From the NCBI RefSeq assembly GCF_016428855.1, contig NZ_JAELTN010000010.1, positions 47,867-111,866 of the forward strand: a stretch of 64,000 bases of DNA, written 5' to 3'. Origin of the DNA: Pedobacter sp. ASV28. GTDB taxonomy: Bacteria > Bacteroidota > Bacteroidia > Sphingobacteriales > Sphingobacteriaceae. A program made the translations under genes and the position numbers. Shown piece after piece: positions 1 through 9,851 of this stretch. Under the pieces are notes generated by a model. That model was not told the DNA's origin and did no database searches. It was given only the letters and a program-made list of their open reading frames with translations. How positions within the stretch are numbered: position 1 is the first letter of the stretch; each line of letters starts with the position of its first letter.

Positions 1-2
1 TT

Positions 3-59
3 TGGGGTATCATTATTGCGAAAGGCCATAAATCTATAATCATCAATGGCTTTACAGAC
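3..59 (+). CDS. Possible C-terminal end of a protein running in from the left
   Basis: Frame 3 is open from the window edge to a TAA at 57-59 and reads as about 19 residues (…AKGHKSIIINGFTD). The other two forward frames stop earlier, and the fragment would converge on the minus-strand phosphodiesterase that ends at 68. The length is too short to identify a family, and an open stretch of 19 codons can arise by chance. Confidence 0.25.
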
Positions 60-67
60 TAAAGAAA

Positions 68-1339
68 TTATTTCAGAATTGGATTCAACACCTTAATATT
101 TCCATCAATCTTATGGGCGAAAGGTAGTCCCAAAATTTTCGCTATCAGCGGATATACATCTACATTTTCAAAAGATCCTATTTTCAATCCATTTTTAAAT
201 GCCGGACCCCAAGCATAGAAAGTAGCCTGCATATCTTGCAGGTCATTATCAAATCCATGTTTACCTACTGTGGTTACTTTAGGTGTCAAATTGAAAACCT
301 TTGGCAAACGCGGTATGAGGATAATATCGCCAATCCTGCCATCTCTATTATCTTTACTGGAAAAATGCCAACGCTTTGGCATTTTTTTGGCCAGGTATAC
401 ATCATAGTCTACCGCTTCGTGTTTTAATTTTCGGTAAGTGGGCTCGATGTCTTTTTTATCTTTTGCATACAATTGCAATAATGCGTCGCCATTGGGTATT
501 ATGATCTTTTCTTTATCTATAGATTTTGGTAAGGACAAAGTGCTAACATTATCTACGCTTGTCATTCCATGATCGGAAACAAAGATAAAATTCACATCAA
601 TTCCCAATTTTTTGGTAAGGCTCACCATTTCCCCTACACAGTCATCAACAAGCTTCACGGCCTCAGCAGTCTCCCTAGAATCGGGACCAAAATGGTGTCC
701 AGCTACATCGACCTCTGGAAAATAGAAGCTAATTAAATGAGGCCTCTTTTCTTCGGGCAACATCAGCCAATTTTTTACGGCTTCAATTCTTCTATCAATA
801 GGTATAAGATTATTAAAATTGTACCAGTACGTAGGCCTTACACCCTGTACAGCTGTTTCTGAACCTAGCCAATAAAAAGCTGCCGAAAGCATCTTATGTT
901 GTTCTGCCAATACCCAAATAGGTACCCCACCATACCATGTGCTATCTTTTATGGCATTGGGATCTGTTTTCACATATATCTGCTGTTTCTTTGGATCGTA
1001 AAAGGAATTATTTACTATACCATGGTGCGAAGGATACATTCCTGTGGCTAGGGTGTAATGGTTCGAAAAGGTAACCGATGGAAATGAAGGTTTCATAGAG
1101 CTGGCCTGAACACCTTCCGCTCTCAGCTTCAAAAGATTTTTGGCCTTATATTTATCCGCATAATCGTATCTGAAACCATCGGCCGATATATAGATCACAT
1201 AAGGTTTATTGATTTGCAAAGGTGCATTTTCACGATTTGGCACTACTTGCTGCGTGGTATCCTGCGCAAACAAGAAACCATTTAACAATAAAAAAAACTG
1301 GACTAAAATCAATTGCCTATAACTCCACAATCTTGTCAT
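68..1339 (-). CDS. Secreted nucleotide pyrophosphatase/phosphodiesterase (alkaline phosphatase superfamily)
   Basis: A 423-residue protein of the ectonucleotide pyrophosphatase/phosphodiesterase (NPP) type, a two-metal enzyme that cleaves phosphodiester or pyrophosphate bonds of nucleotides or related esters. An N-terminal signal peptide ends near residue 25 (FLFAQ). Visible family motifs are the metal Asp54 (SADGF), the nucleophile Thr90 in the PSFPSVTFSNHYTLATG block, DVAGHHFGPDS, VSDHGM and GKHGFDN, which supply the remaining metal ligands. The length is normal for bacterial members. It is the last gene in the direction of the starch operon, but a 225-bp gap separates it from the amylase at 1565, so co-transcription is uncertain. 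The substrate cannot be read from the sequence. The family call is secure. Confidence 0.9.
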   Translation of the reverse strand: MTRLWSYRQLILVQFFLLLNGFLFAQDTTQQVVPNRENAPLQINKPYVIYISADGFRYDYADKYKAKNLLKLRAEGVQASSMKPSFPSVTFSNHYTLATGMYPSHHGIVNNSFYDPKKQQIYVKTDPNAIKDSTWYGGVPIWVLAEQHKMLSAAFYWLGSETAVQGVRPTYWYNFNNLIPIDRRIEAVKNWLMLPEEKRPHLISFYFPEVDVAGHHFGPDSRETAEAVKLVDDCVGEMVSLTKKLGIDVNFIFVSDHGMTSVDNVSTLSLPKSIDKEKIIIPNGDALLQLYAKDKKDIEPTYRKLKHEAVDYDVYLAKKMPKRWHFSSKDNRDGRIGDIILIPRLPKVFNLTPKVTTVGKHGFDNDLQDMQATFYAWGPAFKNGLKIGSFENVDVYPLIAKILGLPFAHKIDGNIKVLNPILK

Positions 1340-1564
1340 CTGGTATAATTTTAATCAAAAATAGAATTATACCATTAATATAAAATGAACTTCGGGGATT
1401 ATAACAGATTTATTTATAATTCCAGGTATGATTAGACTTCTATAAATGATCTATTGGCACCATTAAAAGCAAGAATTTAGTACGCCAAACCCTAAGTGGG
1501 CGATTGCCCTCAGCCCTACACCCAAAAATATTTCTTCCGATGGATCTTAAACAGCTTCTATTTA

Positions 1565-3466
1565 TTAAGGATTTAAGGCCAACTTACTGTAAACATGATA
1601 TTCTCCAGGAGCAAGAGTCAAAGTGTATAAATTAGTAGTTAAATTAAGATTGCCACCAAATGCATCAAGCCATGTGCCGTTATTACCAAAATCAATATTT
1701 GCCGTTTGGGGCACCACATCGAAATTACCGACCACCACCACTGTGTTATTACCTTCGCTCAGTTTAATGTACTTAACGGCACCTGCCAAGCTATAGCTAG
1801 AATTTGCAGCATTAAATATGCTATTGGCTTTCTTTAACTTTATTAACTTGGTATAAACATTATAAAGTTCTTTTCTATTGGGTTCGTCAACATAGTTCCA
1901 CCTAATTGGCTTATCGCCTGTCCTTCCATTATAATCAATATTTACATCATAACCGAGCTCACCAAATTGCCAAACCATTTTGGGCCCTGGAATGGCCAGC
2001 ATAAATGCAGCTGCCATTTGTTGTCTTTTCAAGGCTGTATTCAACTCTTTTATAGAATAGGTTCCCGATGCATTTCCATAAGTCAAGTTCTTATAGTTTA
2101 AACGTTCCTCATCATGACTTTCGATATAGGTGACCAGGTTTTCTGGTTTTGAAAAGCCATGATTGGTATAAAATCCCCATTGAAAATTAGCATTTCCCAG
2201 CCATCCCATTGTGGCTTCGTTCATGTTATGGTTAATGTTATTCCATAACATCATCCCTTCGTCTGCCAGCACTTTCTCCTCGGCAGCATCGGCAAAATGT
2301 TCTAAAATCACATAAAAATTATTGGGATCGATGCTTTTAATATGCGAATTGTAGTCTTTCCAAATATTAACACGACCAGCATCGTAGGCAGAAAAGCTAG
2401 CATTATCAGTAGATCGTTTTTGTGTAAATCCTTTTGACAAATCGAATCGGAAACCATCGATTTTATATTCCTGCATCCAAAATTTCATTACATTTTTGGA
2501 GAAGGACCTGGTGGCCCCACTTTCGTGGTTAAAATCATATCCTACATTATAAGGATGTTTGGCATCGGTATTAAACCATGGACTATTAGCTGTAGGCTTA
2601 TTCCCATCAAAGTATAATTGCACCATAGGCGATTGGCCAAAAGAATGGTTAAGTACCATATCTAAAATTACGGCGATTCCTTTACCATGGCATTCGTCTA
2701 TAAATTTTTTCAAGTCATTTTTTGTGCCATAGTATTTATCTGGAGCAAAATAAAAAGAAGGGTTATAACCCCAGCTCAGGTTTCCCTCAAATTCATTAAC
2801 CGGCATTAGTTCGATGGCATTTACACCTAAGGCCACCAAATAATCAAGTTTTTGCAAAGTAGAATTGTAACTATGTTCTACCGTAAAATCTCTGATCAAG
2901 AGCTCATAAATAACGAGATTATTTTTAGCTGGACGAACAAAAGCATTATTTTTCCAAGCATAACCGGGCTGATTGGCTTGCATTACGCTTACGATTCCCG
3001 TAGTTTTTCCTGTTGGATAAGCTTTAAGGTTAGGGTAGGTAACCTGATTAATATAGGGATCATTTATAGGATCCAATATCTTCTCGCAATAGGCATCTGC
3101 AATTCTCAGGTTATCATCTACCAAGAACTGATAAGCGTATTCTGTATCGACGTTCAGGTTGTCTATCCTTATCCAAAAGTAATTTCCATCCGGTGTTTTG
3201 GTCATTTTAGAGGCCGTTGCCGACCAATTGTTAAAATCGCCCATTAATGACACCGTATTTTTACCCGGCGCATATAAGGTTACAATGGCCGAGGTTCCAT
3301 TATTGATAAAAACAACTCCTTCTTTAGCACCTGCTGGAAGCGCTGTTGAAGGTGGAACAACTGGAATAACGGGAGTTGGAGCTGTTTCTTCTACATTGCT
3401 TTTTTTGCATGAAAAACTTAGACCAGTGCTCACAATTAGCAACAACAAAAACAATTTTTTCATCAC
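1565..3466 (-). CDS. GH13 alpha-amylase lipoprotein with N-terminal CBM48-type domain (SusG-like role)
   Basis: A 633-residue predicted outer-membrane lipoprotein with a hydrophobic signal ending at Cys20 (LSFSCKK) and a Pro-rich linker. Residues about 50-150 form a CBM48/E-set domain (SLMGDFNNW), followed by a GH13 barrel from about 185 and a C-terminal beta domain. Catalytic residues are present: Asp342 nucleophile (GFRFDLSKG), Glu389 acid/base (VILEHFAD) and Asp452 (ESHDEERL). It should hydrolyse alpha-1,4-glucan, probably at the cell surface, as SusG does in the Bacteroides starch system. It starts 15 bp after the MFS permease stop, so it is the last gene of the sus operon. Exact specificity (amylase versus pullulanase or cyclodextrinase) is not resolved. 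Confidence 0.9.
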   Translation of the reverse strand: MMKKLFLLLLIVSTGLSFSCKKSNVEETAPTPVIPVVPPSTALPAGAKEGVVFINNGTSAIVTLYAPGKNTVSLMGDFNNWSATASKMTKTPDGNYFWIRIDNLNVDTEYAYQFLVDDNLRIADAYCEKILDPINDPYINQVTYPNLKAYPTGKTTGIVSVMQANQPGYAWKNNAFVRPAKNNLVIYELLIRDFTVEHSYNSTLQKLDYLVALGVNAIELMPVNEFEGNLSWGYNPSFYFAPDKYYGTKNDLKKFIDECHGKGIAVILDMVLNHSFGQSPMVQLYFDGNKPTANSPWFNTDAKHPYNVGYDFNHESGATRSFSKNVMKFWMQEYKIDGFRFDLSKGFTQKRSTDNASFSAYDAGRVNIWKDYNSHIKSIDPNNFYVILEHFADAAEEKVLADEGMMLWNNINHNMNEATMGWLGNANFQWGFYTNHGFSKPENLVTYIESHDEERLNYKNLTYGNASGTYSIKELNTALKRQQMAAAFMLAIPGPKMVWQFGELGYDVNIDYNGRTGDKPIRWNYVDEPNRKELYNVYTKLIKLKKANSIFNAANSSYSLAGAVKYIKLSEGNNTVVVVGNFDVVPQTANIDFGNNGTWLDAFGGNLNLTTNLYTLTLAPGEYHVYSKLALNP

Positions 3467-3481
3467 ATCAATTTTATTTTA

Positions 3482-4849
3482 CTATACTGTTCTATGCTCT
3501 TCTATACCCAGTTCGCTTGCCAAAATCAGCTCTTCTTTTTTATTATCCTTTATCCACAAATAGCAGATGATCCCAGCCAAAACCATTAGTCCTCCTCCCA
3601 ATTGCACAGCCAATAAACGATCGTTGTGGAGCACGTTACGCATTAGCCAGCCGAAACCCAACGAAGCTATAATTTCGGGCATCACAATAAAGAAATTAAA
3701 AATCCCCATATATATGCCCACTTTAGCCTTTGGCAAATGTCCACTTAACATGGCATAAGGCATAGAGAGAATACTTGACCAAGCTACGCCCACTCCCGTC
3801 ATGCACAAATACAACATGTACTTGTCATGAACCCATGCCACACTGATCAAACCTAGAGCACCACATAATAAACAAAGGCTATGAGTAGTCTTTCTGCCTA
3901 AAGCATCGGCTATTTTAGGGAGCACTAGGGCAAATAAGAAAGTAACCACACTGTAATAAGCCAAAGTCAAGCTCCCGAAATCGGCTCCCGCCGCATATAC
4001 CGGGTCACTGGCATCTTTACCACCAAATACATTTACCGCAACCGCAGTAGTATAATAAAACCACATGAGGAACAAACCGGGCCAGGTAAAGAATTGCACC
4101 AGAGAGATCACACGCATCTGTTTGGGCATTTGCCTAAAAGCATCTTTAATTTCTCGAGCACCATGAATAAATCCCTTACCCGCTTTATTAGTGGCTAGTT
4201 CCTCTTCGGTTGGTGGGTATTCTTTGGTGGTTATAACTGTATATAAAACCGCAGCAAAAAAGAAGAAAGCACCTAAATAGAATGAATACTTCACGTTCTG
4301 TGGTATATCGCCAAAAGCTGCCAGGTTACTTACCTTGAAGATATTATTAAAAATCCATGGCAAAGCCGATGCAATACTGCCGCCCAATCCAATCATCATA
4401 CTTTGCATAATAAAACCACGGTTTACCTGATGGTCTGGTAGTTTATCAGATACAAAAGCCCTAAATGGTTCCATGGCTACATTGCCAAAAACATCCAATA
4501 TCCATAATAAACTAGCAGCCATCCAAAGGGTACTGCTATGCGGCATAAAAATAAGCGCTATTGAACTGATCAAGGCCCCAATAAAAAAATAAGGCCTTCT
4601 CCTTCCCCATGTAGGATGCCAGGTTCTATCACTAAGGTAACCAATAATAGGTTGCACAATTAAACCTGTAAGCGGCGCGGCCAAAAACAATAAGGGCACT
4701 TGGTCTGGATTGGCACCCAAATTTTCGTATATACGCCCCATATTGGCCCGTTGTAAGTCCCAGCCAAACTGGATACCAAAAAAACCTACGCTCATATTAA
4801 TAATCTGCGAAAGGCTTAACATAGGTTTTTGTATTGTTTTTAGGCTCAT
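3482..4849 (-). CDS. Inner-membrane sugar permease, MFS (SLC45/maltose type)
   Basis: A 455-residue polytopic protein with about 12 hydrophobic segments. The N-terminal part (GFFGIQFGWDLQRANMGRIYE) and the loop after TM2 (GYLSDRTWHPTWGRRRPYF) match the SLC45-like branch of the major facilitator superfamily, which includes bacterial maltose and sucrose transporters. It lies 18 bp after a GH13 gene and near the GH65 maltose phosphorylase and pgmB. The inferred job is to carry maltose or short maltodextrins from periplasm to cytoplasm for phosphorolysis. No odd features are seen. Substrate is inferred from context; the family is clear. Confidence 0.88.
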   Translation of the reverse strand: MSLKTIQKPMLSLSQIINMSVGFFGIQFGWDLQRANMGRIYENLGANPDQVPLLFLAAPLTGLIVQPIIGYLSDRTWHPTWGRRRPYFFIGALISSIALIFMPHSSTLWMAASLLWILDVFGNVAMEPFRAFVSDKLPDHQVNRGFIMQSMMIGLGGSIASALPWIFNNIFKVSNLAAFGDIPQNVKYSFYLGAFFFFAAVLYTVITTKEYPPTEEELATNKAGKGFIHGAREIKDAFRQMPKQMRVISLVQFFTWPGLFLMWFYYTTAVAVNVFGGKDASDPVYAAGADFGSLTLAYYSVVTFLFALVLPKIADALGRKTTHSLCLLCGALGLISVAWVHDKYMLYLCMTGVGVAWSSILSMPYAMLSGHLPKAKVGIYMGIFNFFIVMPEIIASLGFGWLMRNVLHNDRLLAVQLGGGLMVLAGIICYLWIKDNKKEELILASELGIEEHRTV

Positions 4850-4867
4850 TGGTTTTCTTGATTTAAC

Positions 4868-6640
4868 TTAAAATTGTATGATTTGTGCTGAAACTGGCAA
4901 TAATTGTATAGCAAGTTTCCCCTCTTTTATGACAATTGATTTTTCATTTAACAAGTCCACTGCTTTTGCTGGAGCTTTTAATTTTAGCAAGTCTGAAGGT
5001 AACTCGATATTTCGTTGTAACGTCTCTTCCCTATCAAAGTTTACCACTACCAATAATCTTTGTTGGGCCGTATATCTTATATAGGCATATGCTTTTTTCC
5101 CAGTTCCAAGTGGTATTTCAAGTATCTTTCCGTCTGTAATTGCATTGCTATTGGCTCTTATCTGCATCAATTTTTTGTAGAATTGGCGGGTTTCAATCTC
5201 TTCCTTGTTCAGTTTTGCCCCATCAAACTTCCCATTATTGAGCCACCGCTGATGGCTTGGTACCCCCCAATAATCGAAAATAGTGGTTCTATTATCGTCG
5301 CCTCCAAAACCTTCTTTTCCAACACCTGGTTCAGCCACTTCCTGGCCAAAATACAACATTACCGGGCCCTTACCCAAAGTAGCAGAAACCACCATTGCGG
5401 GAAAAGCTAACTTAGCCTTTCCGGCAAATCCTTTTGATGCAATCCTTTCTTCATCATGGTTTTCGAGAAAACGTAGCATCTTTTGGTCAAAACCCGCACT
5501 TTCCTTCTGCCAAACCTGCCTAATATCCTCCACGTCTGCTTTTTCTTCATTTTTAATCAATCGCTTTAAGCCATCATACAGACCAACTTTATCATATAAA
5601 TAATCAAACTTACCTTCATTAATATATTGGGCATAGACTTTTGGATTATAAGCTTCTCCTATAAAAATTAAATTTGGATTAACCTTTTTTACCTGAGGAA
5701 TTACCCAGCTCCAAAATTCTACAGGCACCATTTCGGCTACATCACAGCGGAAACCATCAACGCCCTTCTTTGTCCAATACACCAAAATATCTTTCATTTT
5801 TACCCATACAGGTGGAATAGGATCCAAATGCTTGATTTCTTTTCCATCCAAATATTCTACGCCATAATTCAGTTTTACGGTTTCATACCAGTCATCTGCC
5901 GAAGGCTGTGCTTTGAATACGTTATTTCCTGTGGCTTTCGCTGGATTTTCTAGATATTTTCCATCCTGCAAAACCGATAACGTATTTTTAGCACGATTAG
6001 AAATAGGTACTTGAAAAGCTTGGTTTGGAATATAGTAAAAATCATTTTTAGTGCTGAAGGCAACCGTCTTGTCATCTGCTACACCAAAATCGGCCACTCC
6101 TTTGGGTTTAGCCCTAGACTGGTAACTACGCGCTACATGATTGGGAACAAAATCAATAAGTACCTTTAGTCCTTTATGGTGTGTACGCGCAATAAGTGCT
6201 TCAAATTCTGCCATTCTATGGTTAACCTCTACAGCCAAGTCGGGATCTACATCATAATAATCGCGGATTGCGTAGGGCGAGCCTGCTCGTCCTTTCACTA
6301 CGTCGGCATCGTCTTTTGCTATACCATATCTGCTGTAATCGGTCAAACTGGCATGGGCAATCACACCAGTATACCAAACGTAATCTACCTGCAATTCTTT
6401 CAATCCATCTAAAGCTTTGTCGGTGATATCGTTAAATTTTCCGCAACCGTTCTGCTCTATGGTACCATAAGGAATATTTGTGGTCACGCTATTTCCAAAT
6501 AATCGAGGTAAAAGTTGGTAAATAACAATGTTATCCTTTTTATCAACCCCCTTATTTTTAGGGGCCCCGCATGATATGGCAAACACTCCCATAAGCAAAC
6601 AGACAATTTTATTTAACACCTTTTTTTGCGTACACCACAT
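4868..6640 (-). CDS. GH13 alpha-amylase-family lipoprotein
   Basis: A 590-residue GH13 hydrolase when started at the ATG at 6640. The open frame extends to an ATG at 6781, but the downstream start places a normal lipoprotein signal (KIVCLLMGVFAISC, lipidated Cys24) at the N-terminus, whereas the longer form would bury it at residues 48-71. From the short start, the catalytic triad is Asp300 (GFRCDVAEM), Glu329 (FIGEAYNP) and Asp396 (LENHDEER). It sits between maltose phosphorylase and the MFS permease in the sus operon and probably trims maltodextrins at the envelope. Against the short start, the long one would keep the roughly 16-bp gene spacing of this operon. The enzyme class is secure; product specificity is unknown. 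Confidence 0.87.
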   Translation of the reverse strand: MWCTQKKVLNKIVCLLMGVFAISCGAPKNKGVDKKDNIVIYQLLPRLFGNSVTTNIPYGTIEQNGCGKFNDITDKALDGLKELQVDYVWYTGVIAHASLTDYSRYGIAKDDADVVKGRAGSPYAIRDYYDVDPDLAVEVNHRMAEFEALIARTHHKGLKVLIDFVPNHVARSYQSRAKPKGVADFGVADDKTVAFSTKNDFYYIPNQAFQVPISNRAKNTLSVLQDGKYLENPAKATGNNVFKAQPSADDWYETVKLNYGVEYLDGKEIKHLDPIPPVWVKMKDILVYWTKKGVDGFRCDVAEMVPVEFWSWVIPQVKKVNPNLIFIGEAYNPKVYAQYINEGKFDYLYDKVGLYDGLKRLIKNEEKADVEDIRQVWQKESAGFDQKMLRFLENHDEERIASKGFAGKAKLAFPAMVVSATLGKGPVMLYFGQEVAEPGVGKEGFGGDDNRTTIFDYWGVPSHQRWLNNGKFDGAKLNKEEIETRQFYKKLMQIRANSNAITDGKILEIPLGTGKKAYAYIRYTAQQRLLVVVNFDREETLQRNIELPSDLLKLKAPAKAVDLLNEKSIVIKEGKLAIQLLPVSAQIIQF

Positions 6641-6797
6641 TTTTTCCAGCCACATAGGCACATAGATTTTATTTACCAATTCTCCTTTTAGAAGACCAGG
6701 ATATCTTATATTTCTATCCCGAATGCTGGGGACAAGTAATGATTTTATCTTTTGTGCCGTACCAAGTAATCGTTTATTCATTATTTTCTACAAAATA

Positions 6798-9116
6798 CTA
6801 AACTAATAAAGAGTTGGCCACTTTCAATTGCGCATGCCCATCAAGCTGGTAATCGTTTTGATGAACAACCAAATTAACGGCCTGCTTGGTCATATTAAGG
6901 ATACTGATTTCGGAGGCATTGATATTTACCTTGATATTTGCTCCCCTAAAGCCTACGGTAAAAGAAAAGGATTTCCATTTTTCCGGTAGAAAAGGATTAA
7001 ATACCAACTTATGGTTACGCACACGCATACCGGCAAAACCTTCAACCACACTCATCCAGGTACCTGCCATAGAAGTAATGTGCAAACCATCTTCGGTATC
7101 ATTGTTATAGTCGTCCAAATCTAGTCGTGAGGTTCTTAAATAAAATTCATAAGCTCTGGCTTCATCATTTAATTTAGCTGCTAAAATACTGTGTACACAT
7201 GGCGACAATGAGCTTTCATGCACGGTACGTGGCTCGTAAAAATCGAAATTACGTTTATGGGTATCGAAATCGAAGTCATCCTCGAAAAAATACAGGCCCT
7301 GCAATACATCGGCCTGCTTGATGAAACAAGAGCGCAGAATCCTATCCCAGCTCCATTTTTGGTTTAAAGGCCGTTCATTTACCGGTAAATCTTTCACCAA
7401 TATTTGTTCCTTGTCCATATAACCATCCTGCTGTAGAAAAACATCCAATTTTTCATGATGTGGATAATACATATTTTCTACAATATGCCGCCAATCTGTA
7501 AGTTCATTTTCTTTGATGTCCAACTTCAATACCAATGATTGATAACGCTCTGCATTTTTATCTGCAACCAATTCTATAGCTTGCTTTGTATATTTTAAAC
7601 ACCAAACCGCTAAATAATTCGTGTACCAATTGTTATTGACATTATTCTCATATTCATTTGGACCAGTAACGCCCAACATTACGTATTGCTGCCTATCAGT
7701 GCTCCAGTTTACACGTTGTTTCCAAAACCGGGCAATTCCCACCAGGACTTCCAGACCGTATTGCTGTAGGTAATCTTCATCGGCAGTATAACGAATATAG
7801 TTGTATATGGCGTAGGCAATGGCTCCGTTTCGATGGATTTCTTCGAACGTAATTTCCCATTCATTATGGCATTCTTCGCCATTGATCGTAACCATTGGAT
7901 AAAGGGCTGCACCATCTTTAAATCCTAGTTTTTGTGCATTTTCTATAGCTTTAGCCAATTGCTTATAGCGGTAGATCAATAGATTTTTACTGACTTCTTG
8001 CGGAGCTGTAGCCAAATAGAAAGGCACACAATAAGCTTCAGTATCCCAATAGGTAGATCCTCCATATTTTTCTCCTGTAAACCCTTTCGGACCAATATTT
8101 AGGCGGTCATCTTTACCTGTATAGGTCTGAAAAAGCTGAAATATATTAAACCTAATAGCCTGCTGTGCAGCCACATCCCCTTCAATTACGATATCACTTT
8201 CTTCCCATTTTGCCGCCCAAGCCTGTGTTTGTTCTGCAAGTAAAACTTCAAAGCCCTTATGGGCTGCTTTTGTTAAAGTGGCCTTCGCCTGATTTAAAAG
8301 CTCATCTTTAGCATAATTCTCTGAGGAGAGGTTTGCCACAATTTTAACGATACTCACTTCTTCATTGGCTTTAAGCCCTACAGAAAACTGTTGGCCAATG
8401 TATTTTTCCTTTTTAATGGTTTCTAAGATTGCTTTAATCGGTTCTGCATGCTTATAGATAGTCATCTCGCTTGCAGTGCACACCTCAAACGCAGTCTTCT
8501 TGGTCCTTAAGGTCAAAAAGGTTTGATTTTCTTGTACTTCATCGGCAACAAAGTCCCAAAATTTCTCATCGTAATTACTGTCCTGGTTCTTAATATCTCC
8601 ATCAATAAAAGAGGTAATGGTTAGTGTACCTTCAAAGTTCAATGTCTTTACCGTATATTTAAGCGCCCCCACCTCGTCATCCGCTATACTGCAAAAACGA
8701 GTAGCCGATACCTGAACCTGCTTACCATTTGCTAAAGTTGCTTTAAACTTACGCTGCAAATAGCCTTCTTTCATATTCAATTCACGAGAGAATTCTTGTA
8801 TTTTAGCTTTAGCCAAATCCAATTCCTCACCATCGATTTTAATGCTCAATCCAATCCAATTGGCTGCGTTGAGCACTTTGGCAAAATATTCTGGATAACC
8901 ATTTTTCCACCAACCTACACGGGTTTTATCTGGATAATAAACGCCCGCTATATAATTGCCCTGCAAGGTTTCTCCGGAATAGGTCTCTTCAAAATTGGCT
9001 CTTTGTCCCATTCGTCCATTGCCCAAACTAAAAATACTTTCAGATATTTTATTCAAATGAGGATCAAAACCTTCCTCAATAATACTCCATTCGTGTGCCT
9101 TAATGTAATTCTTCAT
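6798..9116 (-). CDS. GH65 maltose phosphorylase
   Basis: A 772-residue cytoplasmic enzyme without a signal peptide and of normal GH65 phosphorylase length. It should convert maltose plus phosphate into glucose and beta-glucose-1-phosphate. The catalytic Glu488 lies in the family motif TGPNEYE…NNWYTN, and the HNE triplet at 417-419 (EECHNEWEITFEEIHRNG) is the loop sequence I associate with maltose rather than trehalose or kojibiose phosphorylases. The following gene is beta-phosphoglucomutase, 24 bp downstream, which uses its product, and a sugar permease is two genes further on. Kojibiose or nigerose phosphorylase is an alternative but fits the context less well. Confidence 0.93.
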   Translation of the reverse strand: MKNYIKAHEWSIIEEGFDPHLNKISESIFSLGNGRMGQRANFEETYSGETLQGNYIAGVYYPDKTRVGWWKNGYPEYFAKVLNAANWIGLSIKIDGEELDLAKAKIQEFSRELNMKEGYLQRKFKATLANGKQVQVSATRFCSIADDEVGALKYTVKTLNFEGTLTITSFIDGDIKNQDSNYDEKFWDFVADEVQENQTFLTLRTKKTAFEVCTASEMTIYKHAEPIKAILETIKKEKYIGQQFSVGLKANEEVSIVKIVANLSSENYAKDELLNQAKATLTKAAHKGFEVLLAEQTQAWAAKWEESDIVIEGDVAAQQAIRFNIFQLFQTYTGKDDRLNIGPKGFTGEKYGGSTYWDTEAYCVPFYLATAPQEVSKNLLIYRYKQLAKAIENAQKLGFKDGAALYPMVTINGEECHNEWEITFEEIHRNGAIAYAIYNYIRYTADEDYLQQYGLEVLVGIARFWKQRVNWSTDRQQYVMLGVTGPNEYENNVNNNWYTNYLAVWCLKYTKQAIELVADKNAERYQSLVLKLDIKENELTDWRHIVENMYYPHHEKLDVFLQQDGYMDKEQILVKDLPVNERPLNQKWSWDRILRSCFIKQADVLQGLYFFEDDFDFDTHKRNFDFYEPRTVHESSLSPCVHSILAAKLNDEARAYEFYLRTSRLDLDDYNNDTEDGLHITSMAGTWMSVVEGFAGMRVRNHKLVFNPFLPEKWKSFSFTVGFRGANIKVNINASEISILNMTKQAVNLVVHQNDYQLDGHAQLKVANSLLV

Positions 9117-9140
9117 CTATATTGCTCTTTCTACTTCCTT

Positions 9141-9836
9141 TTATAATTCGCTCAATTGTTGTAGCTGCCTTACCGTAAGCTGATCCAAGTTCTTCACCAC
9201 CAAATCTGCTGCCATAAGTACGGTTGGACTACCAATACCAACCGCCTTCATTCCGCCCCGCTTGGCAGCTTCTATTCCCGCTACCGCATCTTCAAAAACC
9301 ACACATTCATTTGGCTGTACGCCTAAAAGCGATGCACCTTTCAAGAAAACCTCGGGATCTGGTTTAGATTTACTGACCAAGTTTCCATCTACTATTTCGT
9401 CAAAAAAGTGGCCAAGAAGTGTTCTTTCTAAAATTAATGCCGAGTTTTTACTGGCCGAGCCTAAGGCTGTTTTATAACCAGCCTCCTTTACGGCCTTCAG
9501 GAATGCTACGGTACCTGGTAAAACCTCTGATGGTGTCATTTTCGAAATCATTGCTACATACCATTCATTCTTTTCGGTCGCTAACGCTTGCTTTTCTTTA
9601 TCCGTTTTCTCTATCCCTCCCCATGCTAAAATCTTGTTCAGGCTTTCTATCCTACTAATTCCCTTAAGTTGTTCATTCTGTTCTTCAGTAAAATCTAAAT
9701 CTAAACTGTTGGCCAATTTTTTCCAGGCCTTATAATGATATACCGCTGTGTCTACTAAAACACCATCTAAATCGAATAAACAAGCCTTCAGCCTAGCATG
9801 GTGTAATGATGTATGTGTTGTTCGATCTTCTATCAT
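9141..9836 (-). CDS. pgmB: Beta-phosphoglucomutase (HAD superfamily)
   Basis: A 231-residue HAD-family mutase that converts beta-glucose-1-phosphate into glucose-6-phosphate through an aspartyl-phosphate and a bisphosphate intermediate. Visible residues are the nucleophile Asp22 and acid/base Asp24 (FDLDGVLVDT), the GSASKNS motif II, the SKPDPEVF lysine and the VVFEDAVAGIEAA metal-binding motif. There is no signal peptide, so it is cytoplasmic. It directly follows GH65 maltose phosphorylase in pathway logic and is spaced 15 and 24 bp from its neighbours. Family and role agree, so this is a confident call. Confidence 0.95.
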   Translation of the reverse strand: MIEDRTTHTSLHHARLKACLFDLDGVLVDTAVYHYKAWKKLANSLDLDFTEEQNEQLKGISRIESLNKILAWGGIEKTDKEKQALATEKNEWYVAMISKMTPSEVLPGTVAFLKAVKEAGYKTALGSASKNSALILERTLLGHFFDEIVDGNLVSKSKPDPEVFLKGASLLGVQPNECVVFEDAVAGIEAAKRGGMKAVGIGSPTVLMAADLVVKNLDQLTVRQLQQLSEL

Positions 9837-9851
9837 ATTATCTGCTAAAAT

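Noticed and set aside
1340..1564. Possible regulatory RNA or promoter in the gap upstream of the phosphodiesterase
   Set aside because: I found no hairpin or -33/-7 pair that stands out from the AT-rich background.
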